A stretch of DNA of 64,000 nt from JAGQOZ01 sp041399205 (lineage in GTDB: Bacteria > Planctomycetota > Planctomycetia > Pirellulales > Pirellulaceae). The stretch lies in assembly GCA_041399205.1 (NCBI GenBank), contig JAWKTK010000004.1:310001-374000 (forward strand). The letters run 5' to 3'. The notes beneath the pieces were generated by a model. The model was not told the DNA's origin, did not search any database, and saw nothing but the letters and a program-made list of their open reading frames with translations. Position numbers and translations under genes: made by a program. Positions 1 to 9,000 of the stretch are shown in pieces (position 1 is the first letter of the stretch; each line of letters starts with the position of its first letter).

Positions 1-21
1 CTACATCTTCCCGAGCAAAAA

Positions 22-80
22 GAACTCGTAACCTCGTCCACTACATGCAAAAAGGACGCGTAACCTCGTCCGCTCTTGGA
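22..80 (-). repeat. two partial copies of the dispersed 32-bp repeat
   Basis: Two copies of a sequence reading CGTAACCTCGTCC lie about 30 bp apart. On the opposite strand the first reads TAGTGGACGAGGTTACGAGT, which matches, with one or two differences, the unit repeated nine times at 47344-47734. The family is therefore dispersed in this genome and occurs in both orientations. Positions 1-272 otherwise hold no gene I can support. Confidence 0.6.
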
Positions 81-272
81 ACGCCGCTCGTCCCACCACG
101 TCAGATTGTGCGAATCGTAGCGATGAATGTCAATGTGCGGGAAATACAGCGAGTTTTCCGAGTGGTTTCTGGTCGTTTTGTCAGTTTTGTTGACGTGGGA
201 ACACGAGTTGACTCACAATTGAGGCAGCGTTATCGAATCAATTCTATTCGCATGGCCAAAGCAGAAGCCCCT

Positions 273-2723
273 ATGAGCGACCGCCGACCGAGGTTCCCAT
301 TCGACTTTTCGAAGATTCGAACGGCCCCACCTATGCCATTTTCTCCAGTCTGGATTGTCCTGTTGATCGGCTTGACGTTGTGCCAGGCAGTTTCGGGCCA
401 AATTTCGGACTACACGCTTCAAAACCAAATGATCATCAGTGGAAAACTGGGGCGGCTCTCTGGCGTGGCGGAAAACCCGCTGGCGGCACAAGCGTCAACC
501 GAAGTAAGCGTGCAGCCGATCATTTTTGCCGACGACGGTCTGCGGCGCACATACGTTTCCAAGTATCAGTTGATCCTGGAATCATTACGACAAAGCGAAC
601 CTCGCCGTGGCCGAGAAGGCATCAAAATTCCTCAGCGAGTGGCAACCACGGGAAGTCGCCGCGTGGCATCGATTGTTTCCATTCGAGACATCGGTGCGTT
701 TGACAAATTTGGCCGCCGCGCATTCACGCTTGGCACGCCCGACGGTGACGTGACGCTCATTCAAGGCATTACCGAAATCACGCCCAGGTACACTCGCCTG
801 CAATCTCTAACGGGCCCGGTTTCAATTGAATGGGATTCGCGAATTGCCACCAGTTCGATTCCTCGCGAAACACTCAGCATGGTCCTGCGCAATCGCCCGG
901 ACGCGGACACCGCCAATGGACGACTGGACGTGGTTCGATTGTTGTTCGAATCCGATCGCTATCGTGACGCTCAGGACGAACTGGAACAGGCGATGCGAGA
1001 ATTCCCGGAACTGGAACAACGCGACGAATTGCTGCAACAGCTGAAACAACGCGCCGCTCAGCAGTTAATTGACGAAATCAAACTTCGCCAACAAGCGGGC
1101 CAGCACCAGCGAGCGTTCGCGTTGTTAAACGGATTTCCTGCGGATGGCGTGGCGGGCGAAGTGCTGGAGCAAGTTCGTTCGTTTTTGGAGGACTATCGAG
1201 TTCGAGTTGCCGATGCGAAAGCCATCCAAGAACAGATTGCCAAGCTGGTGGAATCAGTCCCCGATGGTCCGATGAAGAACTTGGCCAACGTCTTTGCCGA
1301 CGAATTGAAAAACGACCTTTCGTTAGAAAATGTAAACCGCTTGATTGATTATGTTCGCCTGGCAGACGATCCTGCGATGCCCGATGACCAAAAGTTGTCA
1401 CTGGCTATCAGCGGCTGGGTCATGGGGCCGGGCGAAGCCATTAACAATTTGGCTATTTCGATCAGTTTGCTGCGAGTTCGCGATTTGGTTCGAGCTTACT
1501 TGCAAACAGAAATTCCGAATCAGCGGCACGAAATTTTGCTTCGCATCCGCGAGCAGGAAGGTGCGTTACCAGCCTATGTGGCCAAGATCATTGCCAATAT
1601 GACGCCGCCGATTCCCGTGGTTCCGCAAGAGGGCCGTTCGCCGGGAAATTTTGTGTTTCAGATTCCCGGTTTGGACAGTGATACGATTGAGTATGAAGTT
1701 CAGTTGCCGGACGAATATTCGCCCTATCGACGCTACCCAACCGTCATCAGTTTGCACGGTGCCGGTGGTTCGCCCAGTCAACAAATTGCGTGGTGGGCAG
1801 GCCGTTACAACGAACAATGGGCGGGTAATACCGGCCAAGCGGCTCGGCGAGGCTACATTGTGATAGCGCCCCATTGGGCTCGAACCGGCCAAGCCAACTA
1901 CGAATATTCCGCTTGGGAACACGCCGCCGTTTTGAAGAGCTTGCGCGATGCAGCTCGTCGCTTTGCCATTGATACTGACCGAGTGTTCTTGAGTGGATTT
2001 TCCATGGGCGGCGATGCGGCATGGGACATCGGCCTGGCACATCCTCATCTATGGGCTGGGATCATTCCCATTTGTGGCGTCAGCGACTGGGGCGGCAATG
2101 CTCCCAAGTACGTGACGCAATATGCCGATCACGCCAAATTCACGGCGCTGTATTTGGTGATGGGAGAACTGGACGGAAATAAACGAGAATTGAACGCGAC
2201 CAATCTGGATCGGTATTTTAGTCGAACCGGCTATGACGCGATGGCGATTGAATATTTGGGCCGAGGTCACGAATCGAATCAGTTCTATGAAGAGATTCAT
2301 CCGATTTTTGAATGGATGGACAAGCACCAACGCAAGTTTGTGCAGCCTGAATTTGAAGTGGCCACGCTTCGCACATTCGACAACGCGTTTTGGTGTCTAG
2401 AATTCGACAGGTTTCCGCCGGATCGTCTGATCCATCCACTAGAATGGCCCGCCAAGAATTCTCGGCCCACAACCAGTTCGTTTCGAATGGGCGCCAACCA
2501 GAGCATCTCGGTAAACACTGCCGCCACCGATGCCACATTGTGGCTGTCTCCCGAATGGATCGACTTCAATGAACGAATCGCTCTGTCCGTTGGCTCGCGA
2601 CCTCGAGAAACCGTGACGCTGGCCGGTTCGCTGGACGACATGCTGGAAGACGCTCGGACTCGAGTGGACCGGCAGCATGTGTTTTGGCTGAAAGTACCGC
2701 TCAATACAGGAAGACGCAAATAA
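273..2723 (+). CDS. exported alpha/beta hydrolase (PHB-depolymerase/S9-like esterase fold)
   Basis: Secreted or periplasmic serine hydrolase of unknown substrate. With the start at 273 the protein has 816 residues. A basic N-terminus (RRPR) leads into a hydrophobic signal or anchor segment around residues 22-42. A helical, poorly conserved region follows to about residue 450 and a C-terminal alpha/beta-hydrolase domain to about 720. Seen directly: oxyanion-type HGAGG near 495-499, nucleophile elbow GFSMGG with Ser577 (codon at 2001), a MGELDGN acid-loop candidate and a GRGHESN segment that can supply the catalytic His. The fold resembles PHB-depolymerase/LpqC and prolyl-oligopeptidase-like esterases. 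The open frame extends to 45, but the upstream part is low-complexity and overlaps repeats. ATG codons at 252, 273 and 333 are all possible and none has a convincing RBS. A terminator follows directly. Confidence 0.8.
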   Translation: MSDRRPRFPFDFSKIRTAPPMPFSPVWIVLLIGLTLCQAVSGQISDYTLQNQMIISGKLGRLSGVAENPLAAQASTEVSVQPIIFADDGLRRTYVSKYQLILESLRQSEPRRGREGIKIPQRVATTGSRRVASIVSIRDIGAFDKFGRRAFTLGTPDGDVTLIQGITEITPRYTRLQSLTGPVSIEWDSRIATSSIPRETLSMVLRNRPDADTANGRLDVVRLLFESDRYRDAQDELEQAMREFPELEQRDELLQQLKQRAAQQLIDEIKLRQQAGQHQRAFALLNGFPADGVAGEVLEQVRSFLEDYRVRVADAKAIQEQIAKLVESVPDGPMKNLANVFADELKNDLSLENVNRLIDYVRLADDPAMPDDQKLSLAISGWVMGPGEAINNLAISISLLRVRDLVRAYLQTEIPNQRHEILLRIREQEGALPAYVAKIIANMTPPIPVVPQEGRSPGNFVFQIPGLDSDTIEYEVQLPDEYSPYRRYPTVISLHGAGGSPSQQIAWWAGRYNEQWAGNTGQAARRGYIVIAPHWARTGQANYEYSAWEHAAVLKSLRDAARRFAIDTDRVFLSGFSMGGDAAWDIGLAHPHLWAGIIPICGVSDWGGNAPKYVTQYADHAKFTALYLVMGELDGNKRELNATNLDRYFSRTGYDAMAIEYLGRGHESNQFYEEIHPIFEWMDKHQRKFVQPEFEVATLRTFDNAFWCLEFDRFPPDRLIHPLEWPAKNSRPTTSSFRMGANQSISVNTAATDATLWLSPEWIDFNERIALSVGSRPRETVTLAGSLDDMLEDARTRVDRQHVFWLKVPLNTGRRK

Positions 2724-2725
2724 GG

Positions 2726-2760
2726 AAGGCGGTCGACAAACTGCCGACCGCCTTTGGTTT
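2726..2760 (+). terminator. Rho-independent-type terminator after the hydrolase gene
   Basis: Ten-base stem AAGGCGGTCG (2726-2735) pairs with CGACCGCCTT (2745-2754) over a 9-nt loop and runs into a T-rich stretch. It starts two bases after the hydrolase stop codon and could also serve the convergent small gene at 2780. Confidence 0.75.
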
Positions 2761-2779
2761 CGTTCGCTTCAGAAATGTT

Positions 2780-2986
2780 TTAGCGAAGTATGCGTAACGA
2801 ACCACTAGAACGACTGGCGGACGGAGCGGCCTGGGCGGACCATTTCTTGACCAGATCGGCCAAATCGGCCGTCATCTTTCGATCGTAGTTCAGGAAACTT
2901 TCCAAACCTACAATCATCTGACCGGCACCGTCAAAGTCTCCATTCGACAACACAAACAAAAGTGTATTTGCTGAATCACTTGACAT
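2780..2986 (-). CDS. small conserved-type hypothetical protein (68 aa)
   Basis: Function unknown. The 68-residue product is mostly helical and soluble, with an acidic and hydrophobic first half (LLFVLSNGDFDGAGQM) and a basic Ser/Arg-rich tail. No membrane segment, Cys pair or recognised domain is visible. The case for a real gene rests on an unusually good ribosome-binding site: AGGAGG at 2995-3000 (minus strand) lies 8 nt before the ATG at 2986. It is convergent with the hydrolase gene and shares the terminator region. Proteins of this kind occur as short orphans in planctomycete genomes, but I cannot name a family. Confidence 0.65.
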   Translation of the reverse strand: MSSDSANTLLFVLSNGDFDGAGQMIVGLESFLNYDRKMTADLADLVKKWSAQAAPSASRSSGSLRILR

Positions 2987-3852
2987 GGGAACGCCCTCCT
3001 CTGTGAAAGCTTGGCCTTCGTGACCACACGCCGACGATTCCCTCGTTGGACGACAAAATGCCTCTACTAATTCTTGAACGCTTCATTCGCACATTCGGAC
3101 TCAGGGTAGTCATTCGAATAAAATGACAAAATCTTGCGTTCCTTCTAAATACGAAGAGCAAGCCAATTCGTTCTAGGTTCACATTGAATTGTTGCCAAAA
3201 CACCTCGTTCGCCCACCCGCGATGCTAGCAGCCAATTTGCCAAACTAGCATTGCTCTCGTGTTCCGGTCTGGCTATAGTCCGCGTGTTTTGAATTACCAA
3301 ACCAGATTTTCCAATATTTTCACTTGACCTGCGAACTACTAACGCTGCGTGGCGTAACAAGTGAAGATGTTACGAAAGTTCAACTTTTCGGGACTTTATG
3401 AAGCGTTCCGGAATGCAGAACGTTGAATGGACGCAACATGTTGATTCGTTTCGAGGTGATTTGTCGACGCCACGTTGCTGCGGCGAATCGTTTTTTTGAA
3501 CGGTGTATTTTTCCTAGAACCGGCGTCTTTCGCATTCGTTAAACATGGCATAGACGCCCAGATAGAATGGACTGTCACAAGGAGGTATTGCCCAAGATTG
3601 CTTTAACGTTGGGCGGTCATTTGTCGATGAGTAAAGTGCTTTCAGTCTGAATGCCCAGAGTCAGAAAAAACGCACGGAACGCTCTTGAACGACACGGATC
3701 GCGGCATCTGCAAAGCAATTTTCGAACCGGCAACTTTTCGTTCCGTTTTCGAAAGGAATTCCACAGCGATCCAACGAGCAATCCAAATTGCTCAATATCT
3801 TTAACCTGTGAATTCCTTTCAGACACTGGGAACACTGAAAGAAGGATGACTC
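2987..3852. other. gene-poor intergenic region
   Basis: About 860 bp between the small gene and flgM. Only short open frames without recognisable protein or good start signals are present. An AGGAGGT at about 3581-3587 is followed by no sensible start codon. The promoter and leader of the flgM-like gene probably lie in its last 150 bp. No RNA gene was recognised. Confidence 0.5.
2995..3000 (-). promoter_or_regulatory. strong Shine-Dalgarno (AGGAGG) for the 68-aa gene
   Basis: AGGAGG on the minus strand with 8-nt spacing to the ATG at 2984-2986. Most genes in this window lack a clear Shine-Dalgarno, so this one is notable and fixes the start. Confidence 0.75.
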
Positions 3853-4131
3853 ATGAAGATTAACGGACCTGGACATATCGACGGCGCTCAACCCATTCGT
3901 GCTCCTCATCGAACACAGGCTGCGGACAAGACAGCTTCCCTGGATTCGTTTTATGGAGCGGATCAAGTTGACATTTCTCCGGAAGCTCAATTCGTCAGCC
4001 AAGTCCACGATTTGCCTGAGATGCGTTCTGAGCGAGTCGCAGACATTCGCGCTCAGATCGAAGCGGGCATTTACGAAACAGACGAAAAGCTAGACGTCGC
4101 TGTGGGACGCCTGCTGGACGAAATCGGCTAA
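3853..4131 (+). CDS. flgM: FlgM-like anti-sigma-28 factor
   Basis: Predicted negative regulator of flagellar sigma-28 (FliA); in the known system FlgM binds sigma-28 and is exported when the hook is complete. The 92-aa protein has the size and build of FlgM: a disordered N-terminus opening MKINGP, a central DQVDISPEAQ segment, then an amphipathic region with ADIRAQIEAGIYETDEKLDVAVGRLLDEI, where the [R/K]xxxIxxGxY pattern typical of FlgM C-termini is clear. AAGGA lies 6 nt before the ATG. It stands alone: no flagellar gene is visible on either side, and a terminator closes the unit, so regulation is monocistronic. Confidence 0.8.
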   Translation: MKINGPGHIDGAQPIRAPHRTQAADKTASLDSFYGADQVDISPEAQFVSQVHDLPEMRSERVADIRAQIEAGIYETDEKLDVAVGRLLDEIG

Positions 4132-4169
4132 TTCGCAATCAGGACCATTCGATACCGATCAATTCTCAT

Positions 4170-4206
4170 AGCGGCTGAACTCAAACGATTTCAGCCGCTT
4201 TTGTTT
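4170..4206 (+). terminator. Rho-independent terminator after flgM
   Basis: AGCGGCTGAA (4170-4179) pairs perfectly with TTCAGCCGCT (4190-4199), with a 10-nt loop, and is followed by TTTGTTTT. This is the clearest terminator in the window. Confidence 0.85.
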
Positions 4207-4418
4207 TAATCGTATCATTGAACATTGCTGCCTATTCCTTCAAAATGGCCGTCGCGGGCTTGTCACGAAAGAAGGATTCCCCAAATTGACATAGCGGCAG
4301 GGCGCAAGCTCTCCGGTATCGCAGCTCCGGACGGTTCGCGCCGTTTCGCTCTCGTCGGAATCCGATTCGCGAAAAGCAGCACATAGGTCGACCACAAACT
4401 CGCGTCATTGGGTGCGGA

Positions 4419-4919
4419 ATGTCAGATTATTCGCTGGGGCATGTTGAAGTTTCGCTGAGTCCGCTGGAACGGTTTGAAGAGTTCCTGCAGAGCCGCGGGA
4501 AACGTGTGACGCAACAGCGCAAAATTATTGTCGAACATGTCTTTCGCAAGCACGAACACTTCGATGCAGAAGCGTTAATTGACGAAGTATCCCATCTGAA
4601 CGCTTCCCCCAAGGTGAGTCGGCCTACTGTTTATCGAACTTTGCGCGAATTGGTCGACGCTGGCCTCTTGCGACAGATGTCTTTAAGTGGTCGCGCCGTG
4701 TACGAACATGACTATGGTTATCCTCAGCATGATCATCTTCATTGCCAAACGTGCGACAAGCTAATTGAATTTCGCAGCCAGGAATTGCAGCAAATCCGAG
4801 ACTCGGTGGCGCAGGAACATGGATTTCGAGTGACCGGGCATCGATTCATTGTGGTCGGCACCTGCCGAGATTGCTTGCGATCCAAACGCAAACGCAATCC
4901 CGCACTCGACCGCATTTGA
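4419..4919 (+). CDS. fur: Fur-family metal-dependent transcriptional regulator
   Basis: DNA-binding repressor of the Fur/Zur/PerR family; the metal cannot be decided from the sequence. The 166-aa protein has an N-terminal winged helix (residues 15-90, with TQQRKIIVEHVF and the recognition-helix segment SRPTVYRTLRELVDAGLL) and a C-terminal dimerisation and metal domain. HDHLHCQTC gives the His-rich regulatory site and the first structural zinc CxxC (C109, C112); CRDC (C149, C152) gives the second pair. The basic tail after 152 is slightly unusual. The gene stands alone between the flgM terminator and the nucleotidyltransferase gene 170 bp downstream. Confidence 0.92.
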   Translation: MSDYSLGHVEVSLSPLERFEEFLQSRGKRVTQQRKIIVEHVFRKHEHFDAEALIDEVSHLNASPKVSRPTVYRTLRELVDAGLLRQMSLSGRAVYEHDYGYPQHDHLHCQTCDKLIEFRSQELQQIRDSVAQEHGFRVTGHRFIVVGTCRDCLRSKRKRNPALDRI

Positions 4920-5092
4920 TTTCGCTCGAATCGGTCGATTAGAAACTTCCAACTTCCGGCAACCCAACAAGTATTCCGGCTGGAAATTCCTATATCAAAT
5001 TTCTAGACTAGAGAGCTTGTTTCTTTCCACAGCCCCTCTGGCTTCCTTTCTACGCCAACTTACCCCCTGATTCCAACGACGCCCTAAAACCT

Positions 5093-5944
5093 ATGAGAAT
5101 TGCCAAAGCTGTCATCACCGCAGCCGCCCCTGGACAACAAACCCTCCCACTCCAATCGGTTGTTGACCGCCAAGGTCAAGATCGAACCGCGTTGCAGCTC
5201 ATCCTACAGGAAGCCGTGGACGCCGGTGCCGAAGAAATCTGCATGGTGATTTCACCCAACTATGCCGACGCCTACCGTCAAGCGGCCGGCGAACACGCTG
5301 GTCGACTTTGCTTTACCGAACAGGAATCGCCTCGAGGATACGGGCATGCATTGCATTCCGCCAAAGCGTTTGTCGGCAACGAACCGTTCTTGCACTTGGT
5401 AGGCGACCACCTATATCTGAGCCGCACGAACGAAAGCTGCGCGGCTCAGCTGGTCAAAATGGCGCAGTCAGAATCCTGCAGTGTCTCGGCCGTCCAAGCC
5501 ACGCACGAACGTCGCTTGCCTTACTTCGGAGCCATTTCCGCCAAGCGAATCAGTCAACGCAACGACGTTTATGAAATCAACAAAGTCATTGAAAAGCCGA
5601 CACCTACGCTGGCAGAGCAAGAGCTGATCGTGGCCGGCCTGCGATCGAGCCATTATCTTTGTCTATTCGGTCTCCATGTACTGAGCCCGCTGGTTTTTGA
5701 AATCCTAGATGCTCAGATTCAGGCCAACGATGGTAATTCGCCCGTTCTGTTGTCACCCGCCCTGTCCGCGTTAGCTCAGCAAGAACGCTACTTCGCTTTG
5801 GAAGTCCAGGGAAGCCGATACAACATTGGCGTCAAGTATGGACTACTGATGGCTCAACTGGCGTTATCTCTATCGGGCGATGATCGAGATCAAATCTTGA
5901 CAGAACTGGTTGAACTGGTCGCCTCGCGACACGACCACGCCTAA
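5093..5944 (+). CDS. GalU-like nucleotidyltransferase with degenerate signature
   Basis: Member of the NTP-transferase fold related to UTP-glucose-1-phosphate uridylyltransferase (GalU). The 283 residues keep the family architecture: N-terminal KAVITAA strand, a VGDHLYL segment (the metal-binding Asp region), EINKVIEKPTP, and a C-terminal dimer-type helix after YNIGVKYGLLMAQ. What is missing is the nucleotide-binding loop: GalU has GxGTR after KAVI.AA, whereas here residues 9-16 read TAAAPGQQ with no Gly-x-Gly-Thr-Arg. Catalysis is therefore uncertain; it may be an inactive or regulatory paralogue. It lies 61 bp upstream of the kinase/pyrophosphorylase fusion gene and probably works with it in activated-sugar synthesis. 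Confidence 0.75.
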   Translation: MRIAKAVITAAAPGQQTLPLQSVVDRQGQDRTALQLILQEAVDAGAEEICMVISPNYADAYRQAAGEHAGRLCFTEQESPRGYGHALHSAKAFVGNEPFLHLVGDHLYLSRTNESCAAQLVKMAQSESCSVSAVQATHERRLPYFGAISAKRISQRNDVYEINKVIEKPTPTLAEQELIVAGLRSSHYLCLFGLHVLSPLVFEILDAQIQANDGNSPVLLSPALSALAQQERYFALEVQGSRYNIGVKYGLLMAQLALSLSGDDRDQILTELVELVASRHDHA

Positions 5945-5992
5945 CGCGTCGACCAACCTTTCAGCATCCCTGCCGTTCGCCTGCCCTACTCT

Positions 5993-5996
5993 GGAG
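5993..5996 (+). promoter_or_regulatory. Shine-Dalgarno (GGAG) that fixes the start of the fusion kinase
   Basis: GGAG at 5993-5996 lies 9 nt before ATG 6006. The longer open frame from 5910 would overlap the upstream gene and has no such site, so 6006 is preferred. Confidence 0.6.
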
Positions 5997-6005
5997 TACC
6001 ATCCC

Positions 6006-9000
6006 ATGCTTGGGACCAAGAACGAAATCATTGAAATTATCGAATCCAACGACGATGCCATTCGCAACCGGTCGCTCGATTCCGTCTGCCGCGACGCATC
6101 GCTGGATGAATTGTTGTCCCACGCTGCTACGCTGGACACGTTCTGGCGTTCGACGGAAAATTTGTATGATCGAGTTCGCGCGTTGTTTTTCCTGTCCGCC
6201 ATTCATCGCTACTATGTCCCGCTGCATCTGGAAGCTCAGCCGATTGACTTGGCCGCTCCGTTGATTCCGTTTGAAAGCTATCAGCACTTGTTGGCTCGTC
6301 GGTTTGTGGAAGCAATTGATGATCTATTGGAATGCCAAGATACCAACGGCCCCAGCGATGGATTATCTAGCGCGTTGGCGGAAGCCTACAAAGACTTGGC
6401 CTTTCAGACGTTGGCCAATCAAGTTCGCAAGAGCGTGCGAACCGTGCGCGGCAATCAATGGATGTTTCGCACGGGCCATCCCGCCGATCATCCGCTGCGA
6501 ATTCGCAAAGAATTGTTGTCCAAAGCGGATGACGGTTCGTACCCTATCTTGCGCGAAACCACGTCGGTACGCATGGACTTTTCGCACAGCGGCTGGAGCG
6601 ACATCTTCTTCTTGGGCATGGACTTTCCCGCCGGAGCTCAAGTCATTAACGCTTCTGTAAATCTAGGCGTCCACAATCGAGACGCTCAGCCGACACCGCC
6701 CATTGAAACGTATCTTCGCGTCATCGATGAACCGGTTTTGCGACTGGTCAGTGTCGATCTGAAGTCGCACGCCGTGGTTCGCACCATTGCCGAAGTCTTT
6801 GATTTTGCCGCCGATTACTTGGGCTTGGTCAAAGCTGCGGTCATCGCCGCGGGGATCGTACCGCCAGGCATGGAAGGTTGCGATCAAAGTATTCAAGATG
6901 TACTGAGCCGAATTGTCGGACCGAATCTGGGCCTGGAAATTGTCAGCAAAGTCAATGACATTCCCAAAGGTTCCAGACTGGCCGTTTCCACCAATCTATT
7001 GGGCTCGCTGATTTCGATTTGCATGCGAGCAACCGGGCAAGTGACATCCCTGGAAGGAGGCTGTGACGAAGCCGATCGACGCATCATTGCCGCTCGAGCC
7101 ATCCTGGGCGAATGGATCGGCGGTTCCGGCGGCGGCTGGCAAGACTCGGGAGGTGTGTGGCCCGGAATCAAGCTGATCACCGGTGCCGAAGCTCAAGAAG
7201 GAGACCCCGAAGCAGGAATTAGCCGAGGCCGTTTGTTGCCGCAGCACACCGTGTTTAGCGAAGAAGAAGTTTCGGCGGAAACGCGCGCCAAGCTGCAGAA
7301 CAGCTTGGTCCTGGTCCACGGCGGCATGGCCCAAAATGTCGGCCCCATCCTGGAAATGGTAACCGAAAAATATCTGCTCCGTTCGCCGCAAGAATGGGAA
7401 GCTCGGAAAGATGCCATTCGCATTTTGCAGGACATCCGAGCTGCGCTGCGAACCGGTGATATTCGCCGAGTCGGACAACTGACGCATGAAAACTTCTTCG
7501 GCCCATTGCAAACTATCATTCCCTGGTGCACCAACCGCTACACACAAGAATTGGTGGAATTGGCACAAGCAAAATACGGCGAACAATTCTGGGGATTTTG
7601 GATGCTGGGTGGCATGGCCGGCGGCGGCATGGGATTCATTTTTGATCCCGCCATTAAACCGGAAGCGCAAGAATGGATGCAAGAAGTCATGTCCGCCACC
7701 AAAAAACGCATGCAGACTCGTTTGCCCTTTGCCATGGATCCGGTGGTTTACGATTTTGAAATCAACGACAAAGGGACGTGGAGCGAACTGCGGCACGGCA
7801 AAGCCGCTCGCATGCCAGACGAATACTACGCGCTGCTGGTTCCCACCTGGTTGCAGACCGCACGCAGAAACCTGTCGCCGCTGTTCCGCCGAGAACTGGA
7901 ACGACTGGGCGAAGACATGCGAGACGACGGCGAATCACGTCGTCGCCAAACGTTGATTGAAAGCGTTTTTCCCACCAGTCAATCGGCTACCGAAGCGACC
8001 AATTCGCTGGACGAACTGCTGGCCCAATTTGGATTCGATCGCCATCTGCACGAACAGGTTCGCACCGACTTGCGTTCTGGCCGCTACGGATTAGCACAGA
8101 ATCGCCTGTCCGCCAACACTTCGATCCAAAACGTCGACGCTGCTGACATTACAGACGCGCGGCGAGGTGATTTGCAGCAGTATCGTCAGGCCGGCGAGAA
8201 ACTAATCAGCGAAGGTCAAGTTGCCGTGCTCACCTTGGCCGCCGGTATTGGCAGTCGCTGGACCGAAGGCGCGGGCGTGGTGAAGGGCCTGCATCCATTT
8301 TGTCAATTGAACGGCAGGCATCGCAGTTTTCTGGAGGTCCATCTGGCTAAGAGCCGCAAAGTGGGACAGGCATATGGCTCGTTCATGCCGCATATCATCA
8401 CCACCGGTTACATGACGCACCAACCCATTGCAGACTATCTTCGTCACGTAGAAAACCATCACTATCCCGGCCAGGTCTTGCTTTCAGAAGGTAGATACGT
8501 GGGCCTGCGAATGGTGCCGATGGTTCGCGACCTGCAATTTGCTTGGGAAGAAATGCCTCAGCAAATGCTGGACGAACAACAACAGAAGGTTCGCGACAGT
8601 TTGCGCACGGCGCTCATGTCGTGGGCTCGGCAAACAGGCGAAGCAACTGATTATCGAGACAACATGCCAATGCAATGCCTTCACCCGGTAGGACACTGGT
8701 ATGAAATTCCCAACTTGTTACGCAACGGCACGTTGGCCAATCTGTTGGATCAACAGCCGCAATTAAATTATCTGATGCTGCACAATGTCGATACGCTGGG
8801 AGCCACCGTCGATCCGTGCATGCTGGGCTACCATCAGAATTCCGGCGGCGCGCTGACGTTCGAAGTGATTGGGCGAAGACTGGAAGATCGAGGTGGCGGG
8901 TTGGCCAAGGTAAATGGTCGAGTCCGGCTGTTGGAAGGTTTAGCGATGCCTCGCGAAAAGGACGAATTCAAGCTTTCGTACTACAATTCGATGACCACCT

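Noticed and set aside
45..272. N-terminal extension of the hydrolase to ATG 45
   Set aside because: It overlaps repeat units and lacks protein-like conservation; the signal or anchor segment starts only after 333.
5910..6005. Start of the fusion kinase at 5910
   Set aside because: It would overlap the upstream gene and has no RBS; ATG 6006 has GGAG at suitable spacing.
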